Shown piece by piece: positions 1 through 6,614 of a stretch of DNA of 20,911 nucleotides. This DNA is from a virus: the IMG/VR virus record IMGVR_UViG_3300040809_000789, positions 1-20,911 of that record. One strand, 5' to 3'. Within the stretch, counting starts at the first letter, position 1, and each line of letters starts with the position of its first letter. The translations under genes were made by a program, and so were the position numbers. A model generated the notes under the pieces. That model had not been told where the DNA came from. It saw nothing but the letters and a program-made list of their open reading frames with translations, and did not search any database.

Positions 1-1250
1 GCTACTATAGCTTCATCATATAGCTGTTGCGCTATAAGCCCTCTCTCTCTTAACTCAGTTAACTTGTCAAGTTCAGCGGCAAACCTTTCATCTTCTGACA
101 TTCCGCGATTAATAACGCCTTGAGCAAAACCGCTAGCCTTTGTTTTTTGAGTCTCAATAGCGTCAAGACTCTTTTGCTCTTCCTTTTTTGCTTTGATTGC
201 GTCAATTTCATCGTAGTGGGCGTTTATTTTTTCCTTGAGTGCATCGACTATTGACTTTTCTGTCTCACCGACTGCTAATTGAGTTACAGCGTATAGAGCT
301 GACTCTCTCTCAGATAAACCTAGAGTAGCTATTTGTGTATCTAGAGCTTTGTTTATCTCCGCCAAGTTTCTTATTCGCTCAGTTGTGGCGTTTTCAGATG
401 TTACGGAATTTGAAGCGTTATTTGCCTGTGCCGAGTCTAGATTTTTTACAGCGTCAGTTTGCTTTCTAATACTTTCTGTTAGCTGGTCTCTTTCTGCTCT
501 AAGTTTTTTAAGTTGCTTGTTTTGCTCATCTATCTGTTTTGCATTTTTCTTCTCATCCCTAAGTAAGTATTGGTTGCTTTTTATTAGAGATTCTATTCTG
601 TTTCTTTTTTCTTGCAGCTGATCTTGTTCTTTAGCTATAGTCTTTGCAACTTCTGCTTTTACGTAGTCTTTCTGAGCTATAGTTAAGGTTTGTATCTTCT
701 CTATTAGATCATCAATTGGTGGTAGTATTTCTTCTATTTCTTGCGTTGCTGAACTAAGGCTTGGTATTAACGTTCCAACAACAGCAGCACCAATGCCGGC
801 AATTGCACCAACTAGCGGTAAACCAAGAACTATACCTAAGTCTGCAGCCTGAGCACCAAATGCCAGCATAGCATCTTGACCGCCTTGTATCTGCCCAACA
901 AACTGCTGTAACTGTATACCAGCTTGACCAGCATTCCTTCCAAATCCACCAAGAGCACCACTAGCGCTTCCTGTTTTGCTATAAGCTTTCGTTGCTTCTT
1001 TCGCCAACCTTCTGTATTCGTGCGTTTGCTTGACAAGCACCTTGTTATTGGCATCCATCACAATACCGGTCTTTGTAATCGTGTTTCCTAGTTGTTTTTG
1101 TGACCTCTCAAATTCTCTAACACTTTTATCAGCATTTAAGAATGAGTCGATTTGCTTTTTCATGGACTTATTGACTTGCGCCTCGGCCTGTAAAAGCTCA
1201 GCCGTACCAACTTCTATTTCGTATTTTATACCGCCAGCATCATAAGCCAT
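1..1250 (-). CDS. Tail tape measure protein, N-terminal part (runs off the window)
   Basis: The reading frame is open from the ATG at 1250 to the window edge, giving about 416 codons without a stop; the rest lies beyond position 1. Tape measure proteins set tail length during assembly. The translation begins MAYDAGGIKYEIEV and has a helical N-terminus. A glycine-rich hydrophobic stretch follows at about residues 137-165 (GIVLGLPLVGAIAGIGAAVV). After that comes a long charged region rich in K, E and Q, predicted coiled coil, all typical of lambda/TP901-type tape measures. The start overlaps the stop of the upstream gene as TAATG, so translation is probably coupled. Position directly after tail tube and chaperone-slot genes supports the call. 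The C-terminal domain cannot be assessed here. Confidence 0.88.
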   Translation of the reverse strand, partial: MAYDAGGIKYEIEVGTAELLQAEAQVNKSMKKQIDSFLNADKSVREFERSQKQLGNTITKTGIVMDANNKVLVKQTHEYRRLAKEATKAYSKTGSASGALGGFGRNAGQAGIQLQQFVGQIQGGQDAMLAFGAQAADLGIVLGLPLVGAIAGIGAAVVGTLIPSLSSATQEIEEILPPIDDLIEKIQTLTIAQKDYVKAEVAKTIAKEQDQLQEKRNRIESLIKSNQYLLRDEKKNAKQIDEQNKQLKKLRAERDQLTESIRKQTDAVKNLDSAQANNASNSVTSENATTERIRNLAEINKALDTQIATLGLSERESALYAVTQLAVGETEKSIVDALKEKINAHYDEIDAIKAKKEEQKSLDAIETQKTKASGFAQGVINRGMSEDERFAAELDKLTELRERGLIAQQLYDEAIV

Positions 1251-1834
1251 TAGTTAAGCATCCCGTATCTTTTTGCTAACTCAAGCATGTTAGCTTGCTG
1301 TTTGTCAGATGCATCCTCAAACATATCAGGATATTTAGCGCGCATCTGTCTAATAAATTGTGTCATTGTCATTCTACTAGCTTCTTCGTGAGATATATCG
1401 AATGCTAAAACAGCTGTTTCAACAAACTCGCTAGCTTCAAATGTTTTAAGTGGTGCGTTATCACCATCTTTTGATTTTGCACGGTATTCAGTATCGCCAA
1501 TAATGCCATGCTTAATTAAGTGACCAGCAAGAATAACAAGCTGCTCCGTTGTCATTCCGTTATCGCTTGGTCTGATAGCAATCTCTTTGCGCCATTGATT
1601 TAAAGTCATTGCGCCAGTTAGTTTTTCGGGCAATTCCGTTGTCGCGCAAGCTTTCACTATCTTTTCAGCAACTCGCCTAATTACATACCAAGGCGCTTTA
1701 GTGTCAGATAGTAATTTCACATAGTCAATAATTTGACTAGGCGAGCCTATTTTTTCCATATTGGCGAATGACGGGAGCAAGCTAAAATGCCGCCCCTGCC
1801 ATTCGATATTTACAAGCCCGTACTTAATAAGCAT
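1250..1834 (-). CDS. Tail assembly chaperone-slot protein, 194 aa
   Basis: The gene sits between the tail tube and tape measure genes, where siphovirus tail assembly chaperones are encoded. The protein is mainly helical and mildly charged, with no signal peptide or membrane segment. Its N-terminus (KYGLVNIEWQGRHFSLLPSF) resembles phage proteins that begin with a short beta region and continue as a helical bundle. The start forms TAATG with the tail tube stop, and the stop forms TAATG with the tape measure start. Most phages make a second, frameshifted chaperone here. No second frame fits before the tape measure gene, and no convincing slippery heptamer was found near the 3' end. The chaperone role is inferred from position, not from a motif. 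Confidence 0.6.
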   Translation of the reverse strand: MLIKYGLVNIEWQGRHFSLLPSFANMEKIGSPSQIIDYVKLLSDTKAPWYVIRRVAEKIVKACATTELPEKLTGAMTLNQWRKEIAIRPSDNGMTTEQLVILAGHLIKHGIIGDTEYRAKSKDGDNAPLKTFEASEFVETAVLAFDISHEEASRMTMTQFIRQMRAKYPDMFEDASDKQQANMLELAKRYGMLN

Positions 1835-2349
1835 TATGGAGTGATATTCTCTTTTTGCTCTGGCGGGTTGTTTGGGTCGTCAGTTGCGATCATCTTGAAA
1901 TTGACGTCACCACTGTTAACGCCTTCATTCTCATAAGAACGGCTAGTGTCATTAACCAAACAGAAAAAGTAACGGTGTACACCCATTTGCTGATCCATGA
2001 GCCACAACCAAACAGTTGCTTGTCGGCCTGCATCAATTTCAGTGTTTCGATAGTCGCGCAGTTCTTCTTGCGATGAAATTAGCGCCTTATCTTTTGCTGA
2101 AAGTACAGATACAGGGATTTCAACACCGCGACCTACTTGCAGCTCTTTCTCATACGCTCCGCTAGAGTCGTTGTTGGCTGAAACAGTACGTGTTGTATCG
2201 TTTATGTTTTTGGTTGTAGTGTAACCAAGAGCTTTGTAAGGGAGTTTTGGTGTAGCTGCTTGCGTTGGGTCATCGCTGCCGCAACCTGGAGCCCACGCAA
2301 CAATCATATTACGCCCAATGTCGAGCGCTTCGTTTTCACATGTTGCCAT
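1834..2349 (-). CDS. Major tail tube protein, 171 aa
   Basis: This is the predicted subunit of the tail tube through which DNA passes. The protein is of usual size for a siphovirus tube protein and beta-rich. It opens MATCENEALDIGRNMIVAW and contains phrases common in this family: a variable N-terminal strand, a central VGRGVEIPVSVL strand, and a late VNSGDVNFKMIATDDP segment. A good SD (GAGGAT) lies seven bases before the ATG. It is the first gene of the tail operon: a terminator (2414-2438) and then an extended -10 promoter (2388-2396) lie just upstream, so it is probably transcribed at its own, high level, fitting a protein needed in many copies. The family call rests on position, size and composition. 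Confidence 0.75.
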   Translation of the reverse strand: MATCENEALDIGRNMIVAWAPGCGSDDPTQAATPKLPYKALGYTTTKNINDTTRTVSANNDSSGAYEKELQVGRGVEIPVSVLSAKDKALISSQEELRDYRNTEIDAGRQATVWLWLMDQQMGVHRYFFCLVNDTSRSYENEGVNSGDVNFKMIATDDPNNPPEQKENITP

Positions 2350-2387
2350 GTTTTTATCCTCAAATTACTAGTAAATTGTCATCTGAG

Positions 2388-2396
2388 ATTATAACA
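2388..2396 (-). promoter_or_regulatory. Extended -10 promoter for the tail tube operon
   Basis: Read on the minus strand the bases are TGT-TATAAT, a perfect -10 hexamer with the upstream TGN extension that can replace a -35 element. No good -35 is visible 17 bases upstream. It lies about 40 bases before the tail tube ATG and directly after the terminator at 2414-2438. Confidence 0.6.
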
Positions 2397-2413
2397 CGCA
2401 AAGTTATATAAGA

Positions 2414-2438
2414 AAAAACCGCCTAATTGGCGGTTTTT
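2414..2438. terminator. Bidirectional intrinsic terminator upstream of the tail tube gene
   Basis: A perfect 10-bp inverted repeat, AAAAACCGCC / GGCGGTTTTT, encloses a five-base loop (TAATT). The A-rich and T-rich ends give a GC stem followed by a U tract on both strands. It separates the non-coding tract from the tail operon. Confidence 0.8.
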
Positions 2439-2474
2439 GTTTTGGAGATTTACTTAATTTAGAAATAAATGGAA

Positions 2475-2520
2475 GGTGTATCGGCTATTAATCCTATCAA
2501 AAGGTTAATACCATTACACC
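2475..2520. repeat. 46-bp imperfect inverted repeat (long hairpin)
   Basis: Arms pair as GGTGTA/TACACC, then GG/CC, TATTAA/TTAATA and CCT/AGG, about 17 base pairs with small bulges and a six-base loop. It has no adjacent T tract on the plus strand. On the minus strand it begins right after the U tract of the terminator at 2523-2551, so it is not simply that terminator's stem. Confidence 0.6.
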
Positions 2521-2522
2521 CT

Positions 2523-2551
2523 AAAAAAATACCGCCTATATTTCAAGGCGG
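2523..2551 (-). terminator. Minus-strand intrinsic terminator
   Basis: On the minus strand CCGCC and GGCGG pair around a ten-base loop and are followed by TA and seven T residues. It would end transcripts coming from the connector and tail-terminator genes, leaving about 280 nt of transcribed non-coding sequence between the gene ending at 2832 and this site. Confidence 0.7.
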
Positions 2552-2831
2552 CTAAACATTTATAGCTTGGTTGCGCTATATTTCGACTGCGTATGATACA
2601 AAGTGTATCTCTACCCTAGACTTCGACCCTCAAAACCAGTATTCGATCAAGTTAAGATTAAATGCACTTTTTGTCTTTTGTTTTGCGGTAGCTAAACGCT
2701 AAACATTAAACTATTATGCAAATAAATCTAGGGTGAGTTACACTCTGTTAAATCTGCCTCACTCTATCTCTCGACTGTGCTTAGCAATGCTATATATCGT
2801 CATAGCTACGAGATAAAATTATCACCTTGCC

Positions 2832-3017
2832 TTATTTGAAGTTTTCAGGGTTTACATAAGGGATGCCAGCGGTAAATTTTATATAATGATTACCTATAAT
2901 GCCGTTTACTGGCGGCTCTTGCATATAAACTGGCGCTTTATGCCCAAGCTTAAAAGCTCTTTTTGTTGCGCTATTCATACCAAGTAATTTCTTTCTTGCT
3001 TTCTTGTTTAATTTCAT
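2832..3017 (-). CDS. Small basic protein, 61 aa, unknown function
   Basis: I do not recognise this protein. The N-terminal third is very lysine/arginine rich (MKLNKKARKKLLGMNSATKR), and the rest contains a short beta-like segment with proline and glycine. It has no membrane segment or cysteines. A good SD (GAGGT) stands three bases before the ATG, part of TTGAGGTAATATG, supporting real translation. It lies downstream of the tail terminator gene in the same direction and is the last gene before the non-coding tract. The basic N-terminus suggests nucleic-acid or capsid/tail contact, but this is a guess. Confidence 0.6.
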   Translation of the reverse strand: MKLNKKARKKLLGMNSATKRAFKLGHKAPVYMQEPPVNGIIGNHYIKFTAGIPYVNPENFK

Positions 3018-3067
3018 ATTACCTCAACTTATTTTAAGACTAAATATAAACGCTAACTTTCATTGTG

Positions 3068-3508
3068 TCAAACATTAAATTTAACATTTAATGATATTTC
3101 GAAAACTGCGCGACTATCTTCTGTGTAAAGTGGGCGCGATACACCGCGAGTACTGATTGACATAATGCACTCCGCGCTTGACTTGTGGTTTGTAATTAAC
3201 CACTTGTAAATATCGCTAGCTAACCCGTTAGCTATTGCATGGTCATTATCCTCAGCTTTGCTAAATACTGCGATTAACATTGGGTATTCAGTGTAACCTT
3301 GATATGGTCTACCAAACGAATCACCGCCATTACGCCGAACAAGTACAGCTCGATCGCCTGGTGCTAACTTAGTTAAATCAATACTACCAGCCGTTGAATC
3401 TGTTGCACCTTGTGGATTACCGAAGCAATCAGTAAACGATGTTAGTAATCCGCTCGTTTTAACATGCTCAAGCAATCTTACATCTTCAAAATTAGCTAAA
3501 GTTGTCAT
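3068..3508 (-). CDS. Tail terminator-like protein, 146 aa
   Basis: Tail terminators cap the tail tube and join it to the head. The size, the position just before the tail tube gene and the alpha/beta layout fit this family. It shows an N-terminal helix, a strand pair around DRAVLVRRNGG, a YPMLIAVFSK strand, an ANGLASDIYKWLI helix and a final pair of strands ending in FEISLNVKFNV. It overlaps the upstream gene by four bases (ATGA), with GAGG upstream at a somewhat long distance. The family is divergent at sequence level, so the call depends strongly on gene order. Confidence 0.62.
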   Translation of the reverse strand: MTTLANFEDVRLLEHVKTSGLLTSFTDCFGNPQGATDSTAGSIDLTKLAPGDRAVLVRRNGGDSFGRPYQGYTEYPMLIAVFSKAEDNDHAIANGLASDIYKWLITNHKSSAECIMSISTRGVSRPLYTEDSRAVFEISLNVKFNV

Positions 3509-3921
3509 ATTTTAAATATCGCCTCATTTGCTTCAATCATCGTTTTAGCTTCTGGCGATTCAAAGCCGTATTCTAAAAAATGCGGTGTAGCTTCTGGATT
3601 CCACGCCGTTGCTGGTGCAATACCTTTTTTATTATTGCCGTATTTGGCAGGTGGTTTAGGTCGCCATGGTGTTGTCGGGTTGTTTAGTGCCGCCGCATAA
3701 CCTCTATTATAACTAAGCGTGCCAACATATCGACCAGTAAATGAATCAAAATCTTGGGATTGACTATTAACTAATAAACCATAAGCAAGCGGCGCTTTAG
3801 TCTTTGATAAAATGCCAGCATCACTAACAATAGCCTGCACAAATTGCTGTGACTTTTTGTCAATATTATCAACAGCTTTTCTAATATTACCTAGTACTTT
3901 GTTAGCGTTTTTTACTGGCAT
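3505..3921 (-). CDS. Tail completion / HK97 gp10-like protein, 138 aa
   Basis: This gene lies between the connector-like genes and the tail terminator, the usual place of HK97 gp10- or lambda Z-like proteins that complete the head-tail joint. The protein begins with a basic helix (residues 1-35). A region typical of this group follows: KTKAPLAYGLLVNSQ, then a block rich in N, P, G and Y (NRGYAAALNNPTTPWRPKPP), then PHFLEYGFESPEAKTMIE near the C-terminus. The HFLEYG phrase closely matches the conserved 'H.vEfG' core of gp10-like proteins. The start lies shortly after the upstream TAG; the SD is weak, so coupling is likely. Confidence 0.65.
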   Translation of the reverse strand: MPVKNANKVLGNIRKAVDNIDKKSQQFVQAIVSDAGILSKTKAPLAYGLLVNSQSQDFDSFTGRYVGTLSYNRGYAAALNNPTTPWRPKPPAKYGNNKKGIAPATAWNPEATPHFLEYGFESPEAKTMIEANEAIFKI

Positions 3922-3925
3922 TGCG

Positions 3926-4246
3926 CTATTCCGTCAATGCGTTTTCGTAAACCCAGTCATAAACATCGCAAAAATTATCGCTAAACGATGGTTTAGCCAT
4001 TAAACTTCCACCCGGTATAATCACAAGATTTTCAACTACTGAAGAATCCCAATTTACCATGAATTTATCTTTACCATCGCGCTCAGTAAGTTGTCTTACA
4101 ACCAAGTTTCCATCAATAATTTTTGCGCCTGTAATGTATTTAATAGGTAGCTTGGCTTTGGTTCCCATCAGATATACGCCAAAATCACTGAGTTCACTCT
4201 TTATTTTGTCAAAGTTAAATGCTGGTATTTCGTTAATGCTAATCAT
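3926..4246 (-). CDS. Small connector-region protein, 106 aa, unknown function
   Basis: I do not recognise a family. The predicted protein is soluble and mixed alpha/beta, starting MISINEIPAFNFDKIKSEL and ending in an acidic helical tail. It has no cysteine pair, signal peptide or membrane segment. It begins three bases beyond the stop of the upstream gene and has no obvious SD, which suggests translational coupling. Its place among head-tail joining genes makes a structural or assembly role likely, for example a stopper or a minor neck protein. There is no direct evidence for either. Confidence 0.55.
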   Translation of the reverse strand: MISINEIPAFNFDKIKSELSDFGVYLMGTKAKLPIKYITGAKIIDGNLVVRQLTERDGKDKFMVNWDSSVVENLVIIPGGSLMAKPSFSDNFCDVYDWVYENALTE

Positions 4247-4248
4247 AA

Positions 4249-4611
4249 TTAAGTCACCAAATGTAAATCATCAAGTTGATTGCCGCGCAAAATATCAGCA
4301 GGTAATAAGTTTACTTGTCTAATTTCTTCTGCGCCGTCAATATTACTAGGCGTTAATTCTGTTAAGTGATCGCCAATAGCAACAAAATCACCTAGACGCG
4401 GTTTTTCAATGTCGTACTCAAGCCAGTATTGCGACATAGGTGTAAATGTCACGCCGTTTGAAGTAAACTGACTAGAACCCCCTTGCTTTGGGTCTGCCAA
4501 TGTAACAACTCTATCCCACGACTCGGTTGAACCATGACCACCCAAGCCGCCTCCGCGCTTATACCAGATAGTAATTAGAGTTTTAGCGCTGCGCTTTGTT
4601 GGATTGCTCAT
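4249..4611 (-). CDS. Head-closure/connector-like protein, 120 aa
   Basis: The protein is beta-rich, with a central segment (GVTFTPMSQYWLEYDIEKPRLGDFVAIGDH) reading like a small beta barrel. This fits head-closure (stopper) proteins such as the SPP1 gp16/lambda FII group in size and gene position. The N-terminus has a basic stretch and a glycine-rich loop (KRGGGLGGHGS). It overlaps the upstream adaptor-like gene by four bases (ATGA). No catalytic or metal motif is visible. The functional call is inference from fold-like features and context. Confidence 0.5.
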   Translation of the reverse strand: MSNPTKRSAKTLITIWYKRGGGLGGHGSTESWDRVVTLADPKQGGSSQFTSNGVTFTPMSQYWLEYDIEKPRLGDFVAIGDHLTELTPSNIDGAEEIRQVNLLPADILRGNQLDDLHLVT

Positions 4612-4991
4612 AACGGGTTATCAGCCTCGAATGTTTTGCCAGCACTGCCAAAACTAAATTGAGTATCATCAACAGGCAGGCATCCAGCCGTATCTTGCTT
4701 GTACGCATAAGCCAGCAATGCGTTATCATATTGATTGTCGCCACCGTACTTTGATTGCTTAAACGATGTGCTTGCCCCGCTTGCCGCTCGATCTTGTGTT
4801 ACTTGCATTTCACCGGTTGACGATTGAAGTGAGCCGGCAACGTATGAATTGGCAATATCGTCAGCAACATCAGCGCCGTATGAATTGGTTAAACAGGTGT
4901 ATGTATCAGCAAATGCAGCAATACGCCCGTTAATCATACCGTCTGGGCCAGTTCCGCCGTATTCTTTTACTGTTTCTAGTGTGAATGCCAT
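4608..4991 (-). CDS. Head-tail adaptor-like protein, 127 aa
   Basis: This is the first gene of the connector block read from the membrane-protein cluster. The helical protein contains AAFADTYTCLTNSYGADVAD, a middle segment with VTQDRAASGASTSF, and a terminal helix YDNALLAYAYKQDTAGCLPV. Helical adaptors that dock on the portal (SPP1 gp15/HK97 gp6 group) have this size and position. A strong SD (GGTGG) stands four bases before the ATG. There is no portal gene in the window for it to pair with. The adaptor role is inferred. Confidence 0.5.
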   Translation of the reverse strand: MAFTLETVKEYGGTGPDGMINGRIAAFADTYTCLTNSYGADVADDIANSYVAGSLQSSTGEMQVTQDRAASGASTSFKQSKYGGDNQYDNALLAYAYKQDTAGCLPVDDTQFSFGSAGKTFEADNPL

Positions 4992-5327
4992 TTAACCACC
5001 TGCAAATTTACTTAAATCTACTTTGCTCGCCACCATCGCAATGATTAAAGCCGTCATAGCAACAGGGAATGCAATTTTAAGCACGTAATTATCAATCATG
5101 CGATAAAACCAGCTTGATAGACTTATGCCTTTTTCGTGCTTCTCAAGAAAGTCTTCAATTTCTTTAATTCGATTGTCTTTTTGCTCGTCACGTACTGCAC
5201 GCTCTTTATCTGCGACAACTAGTTCATTAATGGCGTTAGCAAGCTTGTCTATTGAATTTGCCTGTTGCGCCATGTACTTTTCGATAGTTGCTAAATGCTC
5301 ATGCGTTACGATACTATCGTTACTCAT
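4992..5327 (-). CDS. Coiled-coil protein with C-terminal membrane segment, 111 aa
   Basis: Residues about 10-70 form a strongly charged heptad-like coiled coil (for example EHLATIEKYMAQQANSIDKL). One hydrophobic segment follows at about 83-101 (LKIAFPVAMTALIIAMV), with a short polar tail. This layout resembles XhlA-type phage proteins, which assist holins at the inner membrane, and some membrane-anchored lysis accessories. It follows a predicted two-helix membrane protein and forms TAATG with the frame ending at 5327; GGTGA upstream is a usable SD. Its location, sandwiched between membrane genes and connectors, also allows an unrelated role such as infection exclusion. Confidence 0.6.
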   Translation of the reverse strand: MSNDSIVTHEHLATIEKYMAQQANSIDKLANAINELVVADKERAVRDEQKDNRIKEIEDFLEKHEKGISLSSWFYRMIDNYVLKIAFPVAMTALIIAMVASKVDLSKFAGG

Positions 5328-5535
5328 TATTTTTCACCGTTGCAAATGTTTTTAACAGTATACCAAAAATATGAGTGAGCGACATTACTGCGAAAGATAG
5401 CGAGCAAGTTGCTAAACTTATCCACCATGCCTGCAAAAATGAATCCACGCCAATATAACGAAACAATGATACAAACGTGAATACACACAATGATATTAGC
5501 GTAGTTGCGCCAAATAAACGTTTCAGTGTACGCAT
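5320..5535 (-). CDS. Two-helix membrane protein, holin candidate, 71 aa (overlaps another frame)
   Basis: The protein has a basic N-terminus (MRTLKR), two hydrophobic helices (about residues 8-27 and 37-64) and a short charged C-terminus (ATVKNNE). This is the size and topology of class II holins, which form holes in the inner membrane at lysis. It lies almost entirely inside the 3' part of the 187-aa frame at 5327-5890, read in a different phase, and its stop overlaps the next start by eight bases. No good SD precedes its ATG. Either the two frames are both used, or one of them is spurious. The holin call is by topology only. Confidence 0.5.
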   Translation of the reverse strand: MRTLKRLFGATTLISLCVFTFVSLFRYIGVDSFLQAWWISLATCSLSFAVMSLTHIFGILLKTFATVKNNE

Positions 5536-5890
5536 TTATGTAAGAATCCATTGCCATTGCGAGTAAGAATAAAATCATTGTAGCACAAGCTGTTAATGTG
5601 TTTTTGTTGTTAGTCCTGTATATGTGTAAGCCAGCGACGCTAAGCCATGTAAGACAAAGCGCACAATAGTAAGCTAGTCCGTACAACTCCCTACTCAAAC
5701 CGCTCGGCACGAACCCAATCATTGACACTACGTCAGACAATAAAAAAGCCGCACCGAAAAGGTACGACTTTCTAATGGTAAGTAAATAAGCAATAAAAAT
5801 TAAATTACTTTGGGTCTTCGCTACCAGTATCTTTATCTGATCCGCGGTCAGGTTTGTTAGGTGAGCCCATGCTAAAAAATCCTCAATCAT
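5327..5890 (-). CDS. Multi-span membrane protein, 187 aa, unknown function
   Basis: About five hydrophobic segments are visible, at about residues 28-39, 44-62, 69-91, 98-116 and 125-150, separated by short basic loops, so this is an integral inner-membrane protein. I do not recognise a family. The stop forms TAATG with the start of the coiled-coil gene. The SD before the ATG at 5890 is weak. The last 209 bases are shared with the 71-aa frame at 5320-5535. The 5' half has no competing frame and the hydrophobic pattern continues throughout, so at least the first part is probably real. It may work with its membrane-protein neighbours in lysis or in changing the host envelope. Confidence 0.55.
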   Translation of the reverse strand: MIEDFLAWAHLTNLTADQIKILVAKTQSNLIFIAYLLTIRKSYLFGAAFLLSDVVSMIGFVPSGLSRELYGLAYYCALCLTWLSVAGLHIYRTNNKNTLTACATMILFLLAMAMDSYINAYTETFIWRNYANIIVCIHVCIIVSLYWRGFIFAGMVDKFSNLLAIFRSNVAHSYFWYTVKNICNGEK

Positions 5891-5909
5891 TAATGGAGCC
5901 TATAGTTTA

Positions 5910-6107
5910 TCAGGTTTTACCATTCATAAAAACAAACAGCTTTTTTATGGATTTTGGCGTTTCCGCGTTATAAACGTAACTTAAAAGACTGGCAATAAAA
6001 ACCAGTGCGAGAGAAATTAACTCCAACATCAGCAAGAATAAAAATGGAATTATAATAACTGCAGCGCCAACCCACCACTGCCATCTTTTAGCCAGCCTTT
6101 TATTCAT
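5910..6107 (-). CDS. Small membrane protein, 65 aa
   Basis: A basic N-terminus (MNKRLAKRWQWW) is followed by a long hydrophobic run at about residues 13-46, long enough for one or two membrane passes, and a lysine-containing cytoplasmic-type tail. The start overlaps the stop of the upstream gene by four bases (ATGA). It belongs to a row of consecutive membrane proteins between the unknown 149-aa gene and the connector genes. A holin or antiholin role is possible, but nothing specific shows it. Confidence 0.6.
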   Translation of the reverse strand: MNKRLAKRWQWWVGAAVIIIPFLFLLMLELISLALVFIASLLSYVYNAETPKSIKKLFVFMNGKT

Positions 6108-6553
6108 AAATCACCATACTCTTTCGCTGCATTATCAAACTTTTCGATTTTAGCCAGTGCCGACTTAACCGAACCCATGTAGCAACCGTTAGATAGTGCC
6201 GCGGCATTCATATTTTTTGACGCGCCTTTTTTGTACTCAATAACGGCATTGAGAACATTGTCAGATATAGCTTTTGCGCCAGTTGTTTTAAATGCGTTTA
6301 ACTGACTCTCGATATCGCTAGGCCATGTAGCAAAGAACTTATTCCAGAATACAATCTTTTCAGCAAGCTTTTGGCCGTACTTCTTTTTAAAGTAGTTATC
6401 GCGACTATCCTTGCAGACTTTAAAGCTATCCCACTTGCCAGGCTCAAACAAAAAGCATTCAGCCGCTTTTACGTTTTCTTCCGAGTGCTTTCGTCCACTA
6501 GCCGACTCGCTAATAAACTTTAAAATGTATTCAAACTGTTTTTTGTTAATCAT
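6104..6553 (-). CDS. Unknown soluble protein, 149 aa
   Basis: I do not recognise this protein. It is helical and lysine-rich with no signal peptide. Aromatic residues cluster in the first two thirds (KAAECFLFEPGKWDSFKVCK, VFWNKFFATWPSDIE). It is the first gene after a strong minus-strand promoter (TTGTCA-17-TATTAT) and is followed by membrane proteins. That position would suit an endolysin in a lysis cassette, but no muramidase, amidase or transglycosylase motif is visible. An AGGAA element lies somewhat far from the ATG. A regulatory or accessory role is equally possible. Confidence 0.55.
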   Translation of the reverse strand: MINKKQFEYILKFISESASGRKHSEENVKAAECFLFEPGKWDSFKVCKDSRDNYFKKKYGQKLAEKIVFWNKFFATWPSDIESQLNAFKTTGAKAISDNVLNAVIEYKKGASKNMNAAALSNGCYMGSVKSALAKIEKFDNAAKEYGDL

Positions 6554-6585
6554 CTATTTATTATTTCCTAATTTGATTTTTAAAT

Positions 6586-6614
6586 ATAATAACAGTTAAA
6601 AATAAAGTTGACAA
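6586..6614 (-). promoter_or_regulatory. Sigma70-type promoter, minus strand
   Basis: On the minus strand TTGTCA (6614-6609) and TATTAT (6591-6586) are separated by 17 bases, each one mismatch from consensus. It drives the 149-aa gene and the membrane-protein cluster with a leader of about 25 nt. Its -35 overlaps that of the opposing plus-strand promoter with a one-base offset. Confidence 0.7.

Larger units (their letters stand above)
2440..2831. other. Non-coding tract with serial hairpins
   Basis: No credible reading frame with a ribosome site was found on either strand in these roughly 390 bases. The stretch is rich in inverted repeats: 2475-2520 (see its own entry), 2532-2551 (terminator), 2561-2580 (TATAGC/GCTATA), 2595-2609 (GATACA/TGTATC), 2733-2762 (GTGAG/CTCAC), 2766-2814 (ATCTC/GAGAT enclosing GCTAT/ATAGC). 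An 8-base pair of arms at 2613-2620 and 2727-2734 (ACCCTAGA / TCTAGGGT) could close a larger domain. It could be a structured 3' untranslated region, a small RNA or decayed sequence. I recognise no tRNA or known RNA family. Confidence 0.45.

Noticed and set aside
349-621. 90-codon open frame on the plus strand rich in F, S and L
   Set aside because: It is the antisense shadow of the coiled-coil part of the tape measure gene.
1250-1290. Programmed frameshift from the chaperone-slot gene into the tape measure
   Set aside because: GCAAAAAG near the end is a poor slippery site; a -1 shift meets a stop within a few codons and the tape measure frame upstream of its ATG is closed by TAA.
2440-2831. 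tRNA genes in the non-coding tract
   Set aside because: Several TTCGA strings occur, but none is flanked by paired T-arm, anticodon arm and acceptor stems on either strand.
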